64,000 nucleotides of DNA from Glycocaulis sp051859565 (lineage in GTDB: Bacteria > Pseudomonadota > Alphaproteobacteria > Caulobacterales > Maricaulaceae). The notes beneath the pieces are model-generated. The model was not told the DNA's origin. It did no database searches and worked only from the letters and a program-made list of their open reading frames with translations. Position numbers and translations under genes: made by a program. Of this stretch, positions 7,327-16,559 are shown piece after piece (within the stretch, counting starts at the first letter, position 1; each line of letters opens with the position of its first letter). Location: NCBI RefSeq assembly GCF_051859565.1, contig NZ_JBHYFK010000005.1:124001-188000 (forward strand). The letters run 5' to 3'.

Positions 7327-9396
7327 ATGCGCGTGTTCACTTGCCTCTTTACGGAGCATAACCTCTGGTTTGTGCTGCTCGCGGCCATCATGTGCGTGGT
7401 TGGGGCTAGCGTCACTATCCGTCTTTACAGGCAGGTGACGCAGGCAGAGGGGCTGGCCCGCATTGGCTGGGCTTTTTTGGCGGCGATCTGCGCGGGATCG
7501 GCGATCTGGACTACGCATTTCATCGCGATGCTCGGCTACCAGCCCGGCACGGCCGTGACGCTCGATGCCTGGCTGACGATTGCCTCCGGTCTCATCGCCA
7601 TTGCCGGATCGGGCGTGGCGTTTCTCGTGGCGACCAACCGCCATCTTAAGTTTGCGCCGCTGTTTGGTGGCGCTCTGCTCGGCCTCACGATAAGCGCGAT
7701 GCACTTTACCGGCATGTTTGCCTACCGCGTCGATGGCATCGTCACCTGGGACGGCGGATATATTGCGGTGGCCATTGTGCTGGCCGTCGTGTTCAGTGCC
7801 GCCGCGCTTCACCTGACCATACGCTGGCAGGGCGGCTGGCGCTGCATGGTGCCAGCGCTGACGCTGGTCACTGGCATCGTGCTCCTGCATTTCACTGGCA
7901 TGGCTGCCTTCATGGTCGAGCCGATCCTTGGCTACCAGCCGGGCGCCAGCTCCGAGGCCTTCACCGTGATGGCGGTGGCGGTGGCGATTGCCGGCGTGCT
8001 GATCCTCGGCACCGGTCTAGCCACCTTCTATATCGAGAAGCGCATGCGTGAGACTCAGGACGCTCAGCTGCGCCATATGGCGCTGCACGATCCGCTGACC
8101 GGCCTGCCCAACCGCACCAGCTTCTATGCGCGCCTTGATGCGCGTCTGGCCGGTCAGTATTCGGGGAGCACTGCCGTCGCGGCGATTGATCTGAACCGCT
8201 TCAAGGAAATCAATGATGGCTGGGGCCACGCCGCCGGCGATCATGTGCTGTGCGAACTGGCCGAACGCCTGCGCAAGTTTGACGGTGCGCGTCATTTCGC
8301 GGCCCGTCTGGGCGGTGACGAGTTCTGTGTCATCCTGAAGACGGGTGACGAGCTGGAGCTGCAAAAGCTTGTCCAGCAGCTTGAGGCGCTGCTGTCTGAG
8401 TCCATTGCCTATGGCGCGCTGGAAACCTCTACCGGCGGCAGTATCGGTGTAGCGGTCTACCCGCGCGACGGTGAGGACCGCGACGCTCTGGTGCGCAATG
8501 CCGACCTCGCCATGTACCGGGCCAAATCCGATCCGCTCATCAATGTGTGTTTCTACGATTCAGAACTGGGCGACATCGTGCGCGAACGCCGCCAGCTCGC
8601 CAATGATCTGCGCCACGCCATCGATAATGACGAGCTGGCCCTGCACTATCAGGTCCAGACGGCCATCGGCACGGGCGAGGTGCGCGGCTATGAAGCCCTG
8701 CTGCGCTGGACGCATCCGGCAAAGGGCCCGATCTCCCCGGCAGACTTCATTCCGCTGGCTGAAGCCAACGGGCTGATCCTGCCCCTGGGTGACTGGGTGC
8801 TGCGCAAGGCGTGCGTGGATGCTGTCTCATGGCCGCATCCGCACAAGGTGGCGGTGAATCTCTCGGCTATTCAGCTGACCCATATCGGCCTGCCCCAGCA
8901 GATCCATCAGGTGCTGATCGAGACGGGCCTGCCGCCTTCGCGCCTGGAGATCGAGCTGACCGAGACGGCGCTCATCAAGGACAAGGTCCAGTCGTTGCAC
9001 ATCATGCGGCAGATCAAGGCGCTGGGCGTGTCGATTGCGCTTGACGATTTTGGCACCGGCTATTCCTCGCTCGACACGCTGCGCACCTTCCCGTTTGACA
9101 AGATCAAGCTGGACAAATCCTTCACTGACGAGCTGAAGACCGACCAGCGTTCGCTGGCGGTCGTGCGCGCCGTGCTGGCACTGGCCAAGAGCCTGTCCAT
9201 TCCCGTGCTGGCTGAAGGCATCGAGACGCAGGAACAGCTGGATCTTCTGCATCTGGAAAGCTGCGATGAGGGGCAAGGCTTCCTGCTCGGCCGCCCGGCA
9301 CCCATTGATGTTGTGGCCCAGCTCGGCACACGCATCCGCATTAGCGGTGCGAACGCCATGGAGCCGTTTCCGGCAAAGCCTTCAAAGCGCGCCTAG
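7327..9396 (+). CDS. MHYT-GGDEF-EAL cyclic-di-GMP signalling protein
   Basis: A 689-residue inner-membrane protein. Residues 1-240 form the seven-helix MHYT sensor with three metal-site motifs: WTTHFIAMLGY (61-71), SAMHFTGMFAY (123-133) and LLHFTGMAAF (186-195). The family is thought to sense gases through bound copper. A diguanylate cyclase domain follows with an intact GGDEF (329-333), then a phosphodiesterase domain with E456-A-L, NLS (511), ELTET, DD573-574 in LDDFGTGYSSL, K in DKIKLDKSF, AEGIE and QGFLLGRP. Both halves look catalytically complete. The RxxD inhibitory site expected about five residues before GGDEF is absent (GARH there). RBS AGGTGGGG precedes the ATG. Its stop overlaps that of the convergent SulP gene. 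Confidence 0.93.
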   Translation: MRVFTCLFTEHNLWFVLLAAIMCVVGASVTIRLYRQVTQAEGLARIGWAFLAAICAGSAIWTTHFIAMLGYQPGTAVTLDAWLTIASGLIAIAGSGVAFLVATNRHLKFAPLFGGALLGLTISAMHFTGMFAYRVDGIVTWDGGYIAVAIVLAVVFSAAALHLTIRWQGGWRCMVPALTLVTGIVLLHFTGMAAFMVEPILGYQPGASSEAFTVMAVAVAIAGVLILGTGLATFYIEKRMRETQDAQLRHMALHDPLTGLPNRTSFYARLDARLAGQYSGSTAVAAIDLNRFKEINDGWGHAAGDHVLCELAERLRKFDGARHFAARLGGDEFCVILKTGDELELQKLVQQLEALLSESIAYGALETSTGGSIGVAVYPRDGEDRDALVRNADLAMYRAKSDPLINVCFYDSELGDIVRERRQLANDLRHAIDNDELALHYQVQTAIGTGEVRGYEALLRWTHPAKGPISPADFIPLAEANGLILPLGDWVLRKACVDAVSWPHPHKVAVNLSAIQLTHIGLPQQIHQVLIETGLPPSRLEIELTETALIKDKVQSLHIMRQIKALGVSIALDDFGTGYSSLDTLRTFPFDKIKLDKSFTDELKTDQRSLAVVRAVLALAKSLSIPVLAEGIETQEQLDLLHLESCDEGQGFLLGRPAPIDVVAQLGTRIRISGANAMEPFPAKPSKRA

Positions 9397-10655
9397 CGCT
9401 TCGGCGGCGTCCAGTCCTTCGGCTCCGGCTTCGATTTGCGCAGCCTGAGCGCCAGCCCGATGCCCACACCGGCCCCGACCGCTACCGCCAGGTCGACGAA
9501 GACGGTCAAGAGCAGCGTGAGCACCAGCAGGGCCAGATCGGCCCGTGGCAGCTTCGCATACTCGCGCCATTTGTGCGGCTCGCTCATGTTCCACGCGGTC
9601 AGCATGAGCAGGGCGGCCAGCGCCGGCAGAACCAGATAACCGGCAAGGCTCGAGGCAAACAGCAGGATCAGCAACAGGGCCAGCGCGTGGACGATGCCAG
9701 CGACGGGTGTGCGTCCGCCTGCCTTGATGTTGGTCGCAGTGCGCGCGATGGCACCTGTGACCGGCATGCCGCCAAACAGGGCCGAAGCCAGATTGGCCGT
9801 GCCCTGCGCCGCCACCTCCGCGTTGGGCCGGTGGCGCGTCTCGATCATCTTGTCGGCAACGAGCGCCGAGAGAAGCGACTCCACCGCGGCGAGAAACGCG
9901 ATAATGAGGGCCGATGGCAGGAGGGCAAGCAGGCGCTCCACCGAGACATCCGGCACTGAAGGCGCTGGAAAACCGCCGGACAATTCGCCAAAGCGTGCGG
10001 CAATCGTGTCCACGGGCAGGCCGAAGCTGAGAACCAGCACTGAGGCGGTGGCCATCACCAGCAAGAGGCCGGGAAAGCGCGGGAACATCCAGCGCAGCAA
10101 GGCGATGACAGCCAGGCTGCTGGCGGCGATGCCTGCCGCCCAGGGATTAAAGCTGCCGCGCGCGCTCCAGAGCGCAGCGAGCTTTTCCACAAACTCGGCT
10201 GGCACCATGGCGAGTTCCAGCCCGAAGAAGTCCTTTAACTGGCTGGTGGCAATGATAATGGCGATGCCGATGGTGAAGCCGTTGATGACGGCCTCAGGCA
10301 CGTAGGCAATGAGATTGCCGACCCGCAACCACCCAGCGGCCAGAAGGATAAGGCCTGCCATCAGGGTCGCCAGAACCAGCCCGTCATAGCCGTGCTGCGC
10401 AATAATGCCGAACACCACGACGATAAACGCGCCGGTCGGTCCGCCAATCTGGACCCGGCTGCCGCCCAGCAGCGAGACGAAAAACCCGCCTACAATCGCG
10501 GTGACAAGTCCCTTGGCCGGTTCCGCACCTGACGCAATCGCAATGGCAAGGCTGAGCGGCAGCGCGATGAGTGCCACCGTTATCCCGGCCATCACATCGG
10601 CGGAAAACTGCTTCCAGCTATAGTCCCGCAGCGTGGTCAGTATCTTGGGCTGCAT
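9393..10655 (-). CDS. SulP family anion transporter lacking the STAS domain
   Basis: A 420-residue SulP/SLC26 membrane protein. The N-terminal block AGITVALIALPLSLAIAIASG, the next GLVTAIVGGFFVSLLGGSRVQIGGPTGAFI and PEAVINGFTIGIAIIIATSQL match the family core (substrate site and GGxxxQxxGPTGA). Bacterial relatives move sulfate, bicarbonate or dicarboxylates. Most have a cytoplasmic STAS domain after the last helix, raising length to about 550; here the protein ends with a short basic tail (RLRKSKPEPKDWTPPKR). ATG at 10655 (MQPKIL) is preferred to an in-frame GTG at 10664 because it sits behind GGTGA. Stop overlaps the convergent cyclic-di-GMP gene by 4 bp. Confidence 0.88.
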   Translation of the reverse strand: MQPKILTTLRDYSWKQFSADVMAGITVALIALPLSLAIAIASGAEPAKGLVTAIVGGFFVSLLGGSRVQIGGPTGAFIVVVFGIIAQHGYDGLVLATLMAGLILLAAGWLRVGNLIAYVPEAVINGFTIGIAIIIATSQLKDFFGLELAMVPAEFVEKLAALWSARGSFNPWAAGIAASSLAVIALLRWMFPRFPGLLLVMATASVLVLSFGLPVDTIAARFGELSGGFPAPSVPDVSVERLLALLPSALIIAFLAAVESLLSALVADKMIETRHRPNAEVAAQGTANLASALFGGMPVTGAIARTATNIKAGGRTPVAGIVHALALLLILLFASSLAGYLVLPALAALLMLTAWNMSEPHKWREYAKLPRADLALLVLTLLLTVFVDLAVAVGAGVGIGLALRLRKSKPEPKDWTPPKR

Positions 10656-10685
10656 GACATTCACCAGAAAAATGAGCCGTTATTG

Positions 10686-12185
10686 TTATCGGAACGGCGG
10701 CTCGTCAAAACTTCTAAGCTTGCGTGAGTGCAGGGCTTCGGAGCCCGCCTCTTTCAGGATGTGAACCGTTTCTATCCCGGCAAGCAGGTGTTCTGACACC
10801 GACTTGTTGTAGAAGCGGTTGGCGGCGCCCGGCAGTTTCAGCTCGCCATGCAGCGGCTTGTCAGAGACGCACAGCAGCGTTCCGTAAGGCACGCGCAGGC
10901 GGAAGCCGTTGGCGGCAATCGTGGCGCTTTCCATGTCGACAGCGATGGAGCGCGACTGGTTGATGCGCCGGGCTTCCTGCAGATAGCGCAGCTCCCAGTT
11001 CCGGTCGGCATGGGTGACGACGGTGCCGGTGCGCAGGCGGCGTTTGAGCGCCTCACCCTTGTCGCCGCTGACACGCTTGACTGCGTCCTGCAGGGCGATC
11101 TGGATCTCGGCAATCGGCGGGATTGGAATTTCCACCGGCAGGTCACGGTCCAGCACCGCGTCATAGCGCAGATATGCGTGGGCCAGCACATAGTCGCCCA
11201 AGCGCTGGGAGTGGCGAAGCCCGCCGCAATGGCCGATCATCAGCCAGCATTCCGGCCGCAGCACCGCCAGATGGTCGGTAATGTTCTTCGCGTTGGACGG
11301 GCCGACCCCGATATTGACCAGCGTGATACCGCGCCGTCCGGGTGCTTTCAGGTGATAGGCCGGCATCTGGAAGCGCCGCCAGGGCGCGCTTTCCACCACG
11401 CCAAGCGGATCATCCGTGTTGGCATCGACATGGACAAATCCCGCCGCTGACAGGGATTCGTACTCGTTGTCGCCTTTGAGCTGCTCGGCCGCCCAGGCCA
11501 CAAACGCGTCGACATAGCGGTGATAGTTGGTGAACAGGATGAAGTCCTGAACATCCTCGAACGGCGTGCCGGTATAGTGCTTGATGCGCTGGAGCGAGTA
11601 ATCGGTGCGGGCGCCGTCAAACAGGGAGAGCGGGCGCGGCGTACCCGGGATGGAGGGCCGCTCGCCATTAGGCAGGGCATCATCAATGCGCGACAGGTCG
11701 GCATAGGGAAAATGGCGCACCAGCTCGGCTGGCGCCGCGCCGTCCATGTCCAGGTCCTCGGCGCCGTCCAGCACGTAGGAGAACGGAATTTCCTGGGTGG
11801 AAATCCCGGTTTCCACCAGCACATCATACTCGCCCTGAAGCAGGCCGATCTGCGTCGTGAGGTAATCGCGGAACAGTTCCGGGTGCGTAATCGTCTGGGT
11901 GTAGACACCGCTTTCGGAAAACTTGCCGAAGGCCCGGCTCAAGGGGGGTACAGGCCCGTCCGGCCTGTAGGTGATGCGGAGCTCGGGATAGGCAAATAGC
12001 CCGCAAGCCCGGTCTGCACCGCCCGGTGGCAGCCCGCCACCCAGATAGGTTTTCAGCGCCGCGCGCAGGGATGCGACCGAGCGGGCATAAAGCGCGCTCA
12101 GCCGGTCGACGGCCTCTCCTGCGGTGGTGGCAGGCTCGAATGTGTCGGCAACGGCTTCTGGCCGGACGGGGCTGGCAGGCAGCAA
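10686..12185 (-). CDS. amn: AMP nucleosidase
   Basis: A 499-residue enzyme that hydrolyses AMP to adenine and ribose 5-phosphate, controlling the adenylate pool. The match to E. coli Amn is strong over the whole length: FTNYHRYVDAFV, ITLVNIGVGPSNAKNI (287-302), HLAVLRPECWLMIGHCGGLR, DYVLAHAYLR, RTGTVVTHADRNWELRY, AVDMESATIAANGFR, VPYGTLLCVSDKPLHGE, and the ending LHSRKLRSFDEPPFR. The frame begins with a TTG at 12185 preceded by AGGAAGG; no ATG exists before the conserved region, so an unusual start is likely. It lies 16 bp after a 71-residue gene and probably shares its mRNA. Confidence 0.95.
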   Translation of the reverse strand: MLPASPVRPEAVADTFEPATTAGEAVDRLSALYARSVASLRAALKTYLGGGLPPGGADRACGLFAYPELRITYRPDGPVPPLSRAFGKFSESGVYTQTITHPELFRDYLTTQIGLLQGEYDVLVETGISTQEIPFSYVLDGAEDLDMDGAAPAELVRHFPYADLSRIDDALPNGERPSIPGTPRPLSLFDGARTDYSLQRIKHYTGTPFEDVQDFILFTNYHRYVDAFVAWAAEQLKGDNEYESLSAAGFVHVDANTDDPLGVVESAPWRRFQMPAYHLKAPGRRGITLVNIGVGPSNAKNITDHLAVLRPECWLMIGHCGGLRHSQRLGDYVLAHAYLRYDAVLDRDLPVEIPIPPIAEIQIALQDAVKRVSGDKGEALKRRLRTGTVVTHADRNWELRYLQEARRINQSRSIAVDMESATIAANGFRLRVPYGTLLCVSDKPLHGELKLPGAANRFYNKSVSEHLLAGIETVHILKEAGSEALHSRKLRSFDEPPFR

Positions 12186-12201
12186 GGTGTGGCCTGCCTT
12201 C

Positions 12202-12417
12202 CTATTCTTCGCGCTTGGTGAAGGTCACGGTGAATACCGGCTCGCCGCCAAACTCGTCGCTGGTCGAGCCGTCATCATTGATGCGCTGGAACACGGTCGG
12301 CTCGATACGGCCTTCCATGCGGTAGCCCCGCTCGGACATCCGGCCGCGGTGAAACTCAAGCGCCGCAGCGGAAAAGGTCGACGCGATAAAGGTGATGCGA
12401 TGTGGCGCGTTGGACAT
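12202..12417 (-). CDS. Conserved-looking small protein upstream of amn
   Basis: A 71-residue soluble protein beginning MSNAPHRITFIASTF, with segments MSERGYRMEGRIEPTVF and EFGGEPVFTVTFTKREE. I recognise no family. No signal peptide, membrane helix or cysteine is visible; the pattern of alternating hydrophobic residues suggests a small beta-rich fold. Start at 12417 is chosen over an in-frame upstream ATG at 12441. The 16-bp spacing to amn and common direction suggest an operon and possibly a role tied to nucleotide metabolism, which is inference. Confidence 0.6.
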   Translation of the reverse strand: MSNAPHRITFIASTFSAAALEFHRGRMSERGYRMEGRIEPTVFQRINDDGSTSDEFGGEPVFTVTFTKREE

Positions 12418-12522
12418 GCCGGGCTTCCTTCCGTGTGGCAAACAGACTCGTTCCTCCTTCGATAGCCTGTCGCACGGGCAAGGCCAAGCCGGGAGGTGGG
12501 AAAGCTGGTTGCGCCCGCGACA

Positions 12523-13806
12523 CTACTCCAGCTCGCAGCGCCCGCCCGTCAGGGCGGACACCACGGCCGGATCGCCGGCCGTGTCGGCAGGTTCGAGGTC
12601 CAGAATGCACGCGATCAGCAGATAGACATTGATGTTCTCAAACAGGCCCGGACGCGTGCCTTCGGGGAAGGCTGGACCAGCGGCAACAAAGCCTGCGTGC
12701 ATGAGCGGGTCGATGCTGTCGTGCCCGTGCACGCCCAGAGAACGCCACGGACTGCCCAGCGGCAGAGCGCGCGCGCTCATCGTCCAGCCCGGATCGGCCA
12801 GCACGAACAGGTCCGGACCGCGCGTGGGATGGTCAAAGCGGAAATGGTCCGGCATCTCCCCGCGCTTCCACGCCCGCATGTGCGGGTGTGCGCCCTGAAG
12901 GGCCTGATGGGCGGCATCAATCGCGTCCGGCTCGCCATAGACGTTCAGGAAGGGGCGGAAGCCATTGCCGCCGCGCCCCTCGATTTCGGGGATATAGACC
13001 GTATCGAGATCGATCCACTGATCGAAATGGATCACCTGGTCTTCCGGGTTGGTGGCCATGCCGTGGTCGGACACGATGATGATATTGGTGCGCTCCAGAA
13101 GGCCGCGCGCCTCCAGCCCGGCCACCAGATCGCCGATATGGCGATCGACAGTCGCAACCGCCTCGCCAACTTCGGGCGTGTTGGCGCCGGTACGGTGCCC
13201 GATCGTGTCGACAAGGTCGAAATAGACGGCGGCAAAGCGCGGGCGCTCCTCTTGCGGCCCGTCGAACCAGGCCAGCACCTCTTCCACGCGTTCTTCGTAG
13301 GGCTTGTTGTGCTCGTAGGGCGTCCAGCGGGTGGGGCGGTCTCCGGCAAACTCAACCTCACTGCCCAGCCAGAACATGATCGAGGTGGGCAGCCCCTGAC
13401 GCTCTGCCGTGATCCAGATCGGCTCGCCCGCCCACCAGCGGCTGTCCTGCGCGCTCACCGGGTTGACGAAGCCTTCGTTCAGCTCGCGGTCGAACGGCGC
13501 GTTGTTGATCATGCCGTGATCTTCCGGATAGAGCCCGGTCGCGATGGAGTAGAAATTGGTGAAGGTGACGCTCGGCATCACTGAAATCATGCCGTCAGGC
13601 CGGATGCCGCGATTGGCAAGCGCCTGCATGTTTGGCGCATCAAACAGGTCCAGCGCGTCAGCCGTCAGCCCGTCCACGCCGATCATCAGCACAATCGGCT
13701 CATCTGACGGTGCAGACGCGGCCTCGCGGAGCGTGTCCGTGCTGGCGCATGCGGTCAGCCCGGAGAAGGTGGCAAGGATGAGCAGGGTGCGGAACGGCGT
13801 CATCAT
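12523..13806 (-). CDS. Exported alkaline phosphatase-superfamily phosphodiesterase (lipoprotein)
   Basis: A 427-residue member of the nucleotide pyrophosphatase/phosphodiesterase branch of the alkaline phosphatase superfamily. A signal peptide ends in LTAC, a lipobox with Cys20. GVDGL gives the first metal Asp, MPSVTFTNFYSIATGLYPEDHG contains the nucleophile Thr and family TGLYPExHG block, DLVDTIGHRTG and VSDHGM supply further metal ligands. It probably cleaves phosphodiester or pyrophosphate bonds of nucleotides or lipids at the periplasmic face. Start at 13806 (MMTPFR) has GAGGGAA upstream; ATG at 13803 is equally possible. It is divergent from lysAC and unrelated to it. Confidence 0.88.
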   Translation of the reverse strand: MMTPFRTLLILATFSGLTACASTDTLREAASAPSDEPIVLMIGVDGLTADALDLFDAPNMQALANRGIRPDGMISVMPSVTFTNFYSIATGLYPEDHGMINNAPFDRELNEGFVNPVSAQDSRWWAGEPIWITAERQGLPTSIMFWLGSEVEFAGDRPTRWTPYEHNKPYEERVEEVLAWFDGPQEERPRFAAVYFDLVDTIGHRTGANTPEVGEAVATVDRHIGDLVAGLEARGLLERTNIIIVSDHGMATNPEDQVIHFDQWIDLDTVYIPEIEGRGGNGFRPFLNVYGEPDAIDAAHQALQGAHPHMRAWKRGEMPDHFRFDHPTRGPDLFVLADPGWTMSARALPLGSPWRSLGVHGHDSIDPLMHAGFVAAGPAFPEGTRPGLFENINVYLLIACILDLEPADTAGDPAVVSALTGGRCELE

Positions 13807-13977
13807 GTTTCCCTCATGCAGGCCGGAAATGGTACCCGGCTGGTAGCGCGGCCGCGTGTCACTGGCATGACACCGTGTGAAGTGCAAATACCTCTGCCCG
13901 TTGCGCAGCGCAGCATAAGCGGTAAAGGAAGGGGTTTGTGTCCGCGTCCTGCGGACGGTCGAACCAAGGCAGAGCCC

Positions 13978-16551
13978 ATGACGGCGCGTTCCCTTATCGT
14001 GATGAAGTTTGGCGGCACCTCTGTGGCCCGCCCGAAAAACTGGGAAATCATTGCGCGTCTGGCCCGAAAACGCCTGGCCGATGGTGAGCGCGTGCTGATC
14101 GTGCATTCGGCCCTGTCAGGCATTTCCAACCTGCTCGAAGCGCTCCCCGGTCTGGCGCTGGCAGGCGAGGGCGAAGCGGCAGCTGCGGCGATCCGCCAGC
14201 GTCATCTCGATTTTGCGCAGGAGGCAGGGCTGGACGGTGCGGCGATACTGGCCCCGTGGTTCACCCGTCTTGACGCGCTGACCGCCGGCATGGCGCTGGT
14301 GGGCGAGGCGAGCGCGCGCGTGCGCGCCGAGACCATGGCGCTCGGCGAACTCATGGCGTCCGCGCTTGGCCTTGCGCTCCTGAAGAAGCTTGGCGTTGCG
14401 GCTGAAGGCCTTGATGCGCGCGACGTGCTGACCGGCACCAACACGCACGATGAGACGCGCAGCTGGCTCGACAATGCGGTAAGCGAGGAGCGCGACGAGA
14501 CGCTGATTGCCCGTCTTGCGCCCCATGACGTGATCCTGACCCAGGGCTTTATCGCGTCGCGCGCCGGGGGCGGCACGGTGCTGCTGGGCCGGGGCGGATC
14601 GGATACGTCTGCGGCCTATTTCGCGGCGCGCGCAGGCGCCGCGCGGGTGGAAATCTGGACCGATGTGCCCGGCCTTTTCAGCGCTGATCCGCGCCTGACC
14701 GATGGCGCGCGCATGCTGACCGCGCTCAGCTATGAGGAAGCGCAGGAAATCGCCACGATGGGCGGCAAGGTGCTCCATCCGCGCTCGGTCGGCCCGGCCC
14801 GGCGCGCGGGCATTCCCATGCTCGTGAAGGACACGTTCCGCCCGGACCTGCCCGGCACGCGTATCACTGGCGAGCCCGGCGACGACGCGCCGCGCCTGAA
14901 GGCCGTGTCGGTGAAGACCGGCGTGCGCTTGGTGGTGCTGGAGGGCTCTGGCATGTGGCGCCAGGCCGGTTTCCTCGCTGACATTTTTGCCGCCTTCAAG
15001 CATTGCGGGATTTCCGTCGATCAGGTCTCGACCTCCGAGACCAATGTCACCGTCTCGCTGGACCCTGATCCGGGGCTTGATGCGGCGCGTCTGGACATGC
15101 TGCGCGCAGCGCTCGCCCCGCTCTGCCGGGTGCGCATCGAGGAGGGCAAGGCGGCTGTCTCGATGGTGGGCTATGGCATACGCCGCATCCTCCATCAGCT
15201 CGCGCCTGCCTTTGAGGCCTTCCAGCAAAAGCCCGTGCATCTGGTCAGTCAGGCAGCCAACGACCTCAATTTCACCGTCGTGGTGGACGAGGCCGATGGC
15301 GCGGCGCTGGCCAAGAGCCTGCATGAAAGCTTGATCGGGCAGATGCCGGAAGACCGCGTGTTCGGGCCGAGCTGGGCCGAGATCAGCGCTCCCGCCGGCA
15401 AGGCGGCCGGGACTGCGCGTCCTGCACCGTGGTGGGAAACGCGCCGCGAGGATTTGCTGGCCCAGGCGCCGGATGCGGGCGGGCGGTATGTCTACGACCT
15501 GACCACCGTCGAGGCCCGCGCGCGCGCTGTCGCGGGCCTTCGAAGCGTTGATGCGGCGTGGTTTGCCATGAAGGCCAACCCGCATGCGGATGTGCTGCGC
15601 ACGGTGGAAGCTTCCGGCATCGGATTTGAGTGCGTGTCGATGGGCGAGGTGGCGCGCGTGCGCGAAACCCTGTCCGATCTGCCCGCCGCCCGCATCCTCT
15701 TCACGCCGAACTTTGCCCCGCGCGCCGAGTACGAAGCGGCCATTGCGCTCGGCACGCATCTGACGATTGACGGGCTTCACCCGCTTCGCGAATGGCCGGA
15801 CCTGTTTGCGGGCAAGGACATCATTCTGCGCGTCAATCCTGACCGTCCGCGTGGCCATCACGAGCATGTACGCACCGCGGGCCCGAAGGCGAAGTTCGGC
15901 ATCCCGCTGGAACAGCTCGGCCATGCTGCAGAGCTGGCGAAAGCCGCAGGCGCCAATGTGAAGGGCCTGCACGCCCATGCCGGTTCGGGTATCACCGAGG
16001 CCGGGCACTGGCGCGAGATCGGCCGCATTCTGGGCGAGGCCGCATCCAGCATAGGCGGCGTCAGCATCATCAATGTCGGCGGCGGGTTGGGCGTGCCTGA
16101 CAATCCCGACGCGCCCATTCTCGATCTTGCCGAAGTGGATCGCGAGCTGGCGGGCGTGAAACGCGCGCTGGACGGCGTTGAGCTCTGGATGGAGCCGGGC
16201 CGCTATCTGGTGGCCGAGGCAGGCGTGCTGCTGGCACGTGTCACGCAGGTGAAGATGAGCTTTGGCACCCGCTTTATCGGTATCAGCACCGGCATGAATT
16301 CGCTCATCCGCCCGGCGCTCTATGGTGCGCGCCATGAGATTGTGAATCTCACCCGGCTGGGCGAGGCCCCGGCGGGTCTTGCCTCCATAGTCGGCCCGAT
16401 CTGCGAGAGCGCAGACCTTCTGGGCGCCGACCGGCTGATGCCGGAGACGCGAGAGGGCGATGTCATCCTGATCGCGGAGGCGGGCGCCTATGGCGCCGTG
16501 ATGAGCTCGCGCTACAATCTGCGCGATCCGGCGGACGAGGCGGTGATATAG
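13978..16551 (+). CDS. lysAC: Bifunctional aspartate kinase / diaminopimelate decarboxylase
   Basis: An 857-residue fusion of the first and last enzymes of lysine synthesis. The N-terminal half is aspartate kinase: MKFGGTSVARPKNW, GRGGSDTSAAYFAARAGA, EIWTDVPGLFSADPR, MGGKVLHPRSV, then ACT-type regulatory segments (LVVLEGSG, GISVDQVSTSETNVTVSLD). The C-terminal half, from about residue 490, is diaminopimelate decarboxylase: AWFAMKANPHADVL with PLP Lys532, ECVSMGEV, GLHAHAGSGI, NVGGGLG, EPGRYLVAEAGVL, CESADLLGADR and EAGAYGAVMSSRYN. Fusions in this order are known, for example in Xanthomonadaceae. The first and last steps could thus share feedback control. ATG at 13978 (MTARSLIVMKF) is chosen over an upstream in-frame ATG. 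Confidence 0.95.
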   Translation: MTARSLIVMKFGGTSVARPKNWEIIARLARKRLADGERVLIVHSALSGISNLLEALPGLALAGEGEAAAAAIRQRHLDFAQEAGLDGAAILAPWFTRLDALTAGMALVGEASARVRAETMALGELMASALGLALLKKLGVAAEGLDARDVLTGTNTHDETRSWLDNAVSEERDETLIARLAPHDVILTQGFIASRAGGGTVLLGRGGSDTSAAYFAARAGAARVEIWTDVPGLFSADPRLTDGARMLTALSYEEAQEIATMGGKVLHPRSVGPARRAGIPMLVKDTFRPDLPGTRITGEPGDDAPRLKAVSVKTGVRLVVLEGSGMWRQAGFLADIFAAFKHCGISVDQVSTSETNVTVSLDPDPGLDAARLDMLRAALAPLCRVRIEEGKAAVSMVGYGIRRILHQLAPAFEAFQQKPVHLVSQAANDLNFTVVVDEADGAALAKSLHESLIGQMPEDRVFGPSWAEISAPAGKAAGTARPAPWWETRREDLLAQAPDAGGRYVYDLTTVEARARAVAGLRSVDAAWFAMKANPHADVLRTVEASGIGFECVSMGEVARVRETLSDLPAARILFTPNFAPRAEYEAAIALGTHLTIDGLHPLREWPDLFAGKDIILRVNPDRPRGHHEHVRTAGPKAKFGIPLEQLGHAAELAKAAGANVKGLHAHAGSGITEAGHWREIGRILGEAASSIGGVSIINVGGGLGVPDNPDAPILDLAEVDRELAGVKRALDGVELWMEPGRYLVAEAGVLLARVTQVKMSFGTRFIGISTGMNSLIRPALYGARHEIVNLTRLGEAPAGLASIVGPICESADLLGADRLMPETREGDVILIAEAGAYGAVMSSRYNLRDPADEAVI

Positions 16552-16559
16552 GCGTTCGC

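Noticed and set aside
14116..16335. Long minus-strand frame opposite lysAC
   Set aside because: Same reasoning: the plus strand encodes both enzyme domains, and the antisense translation has low-complexity basic composition.
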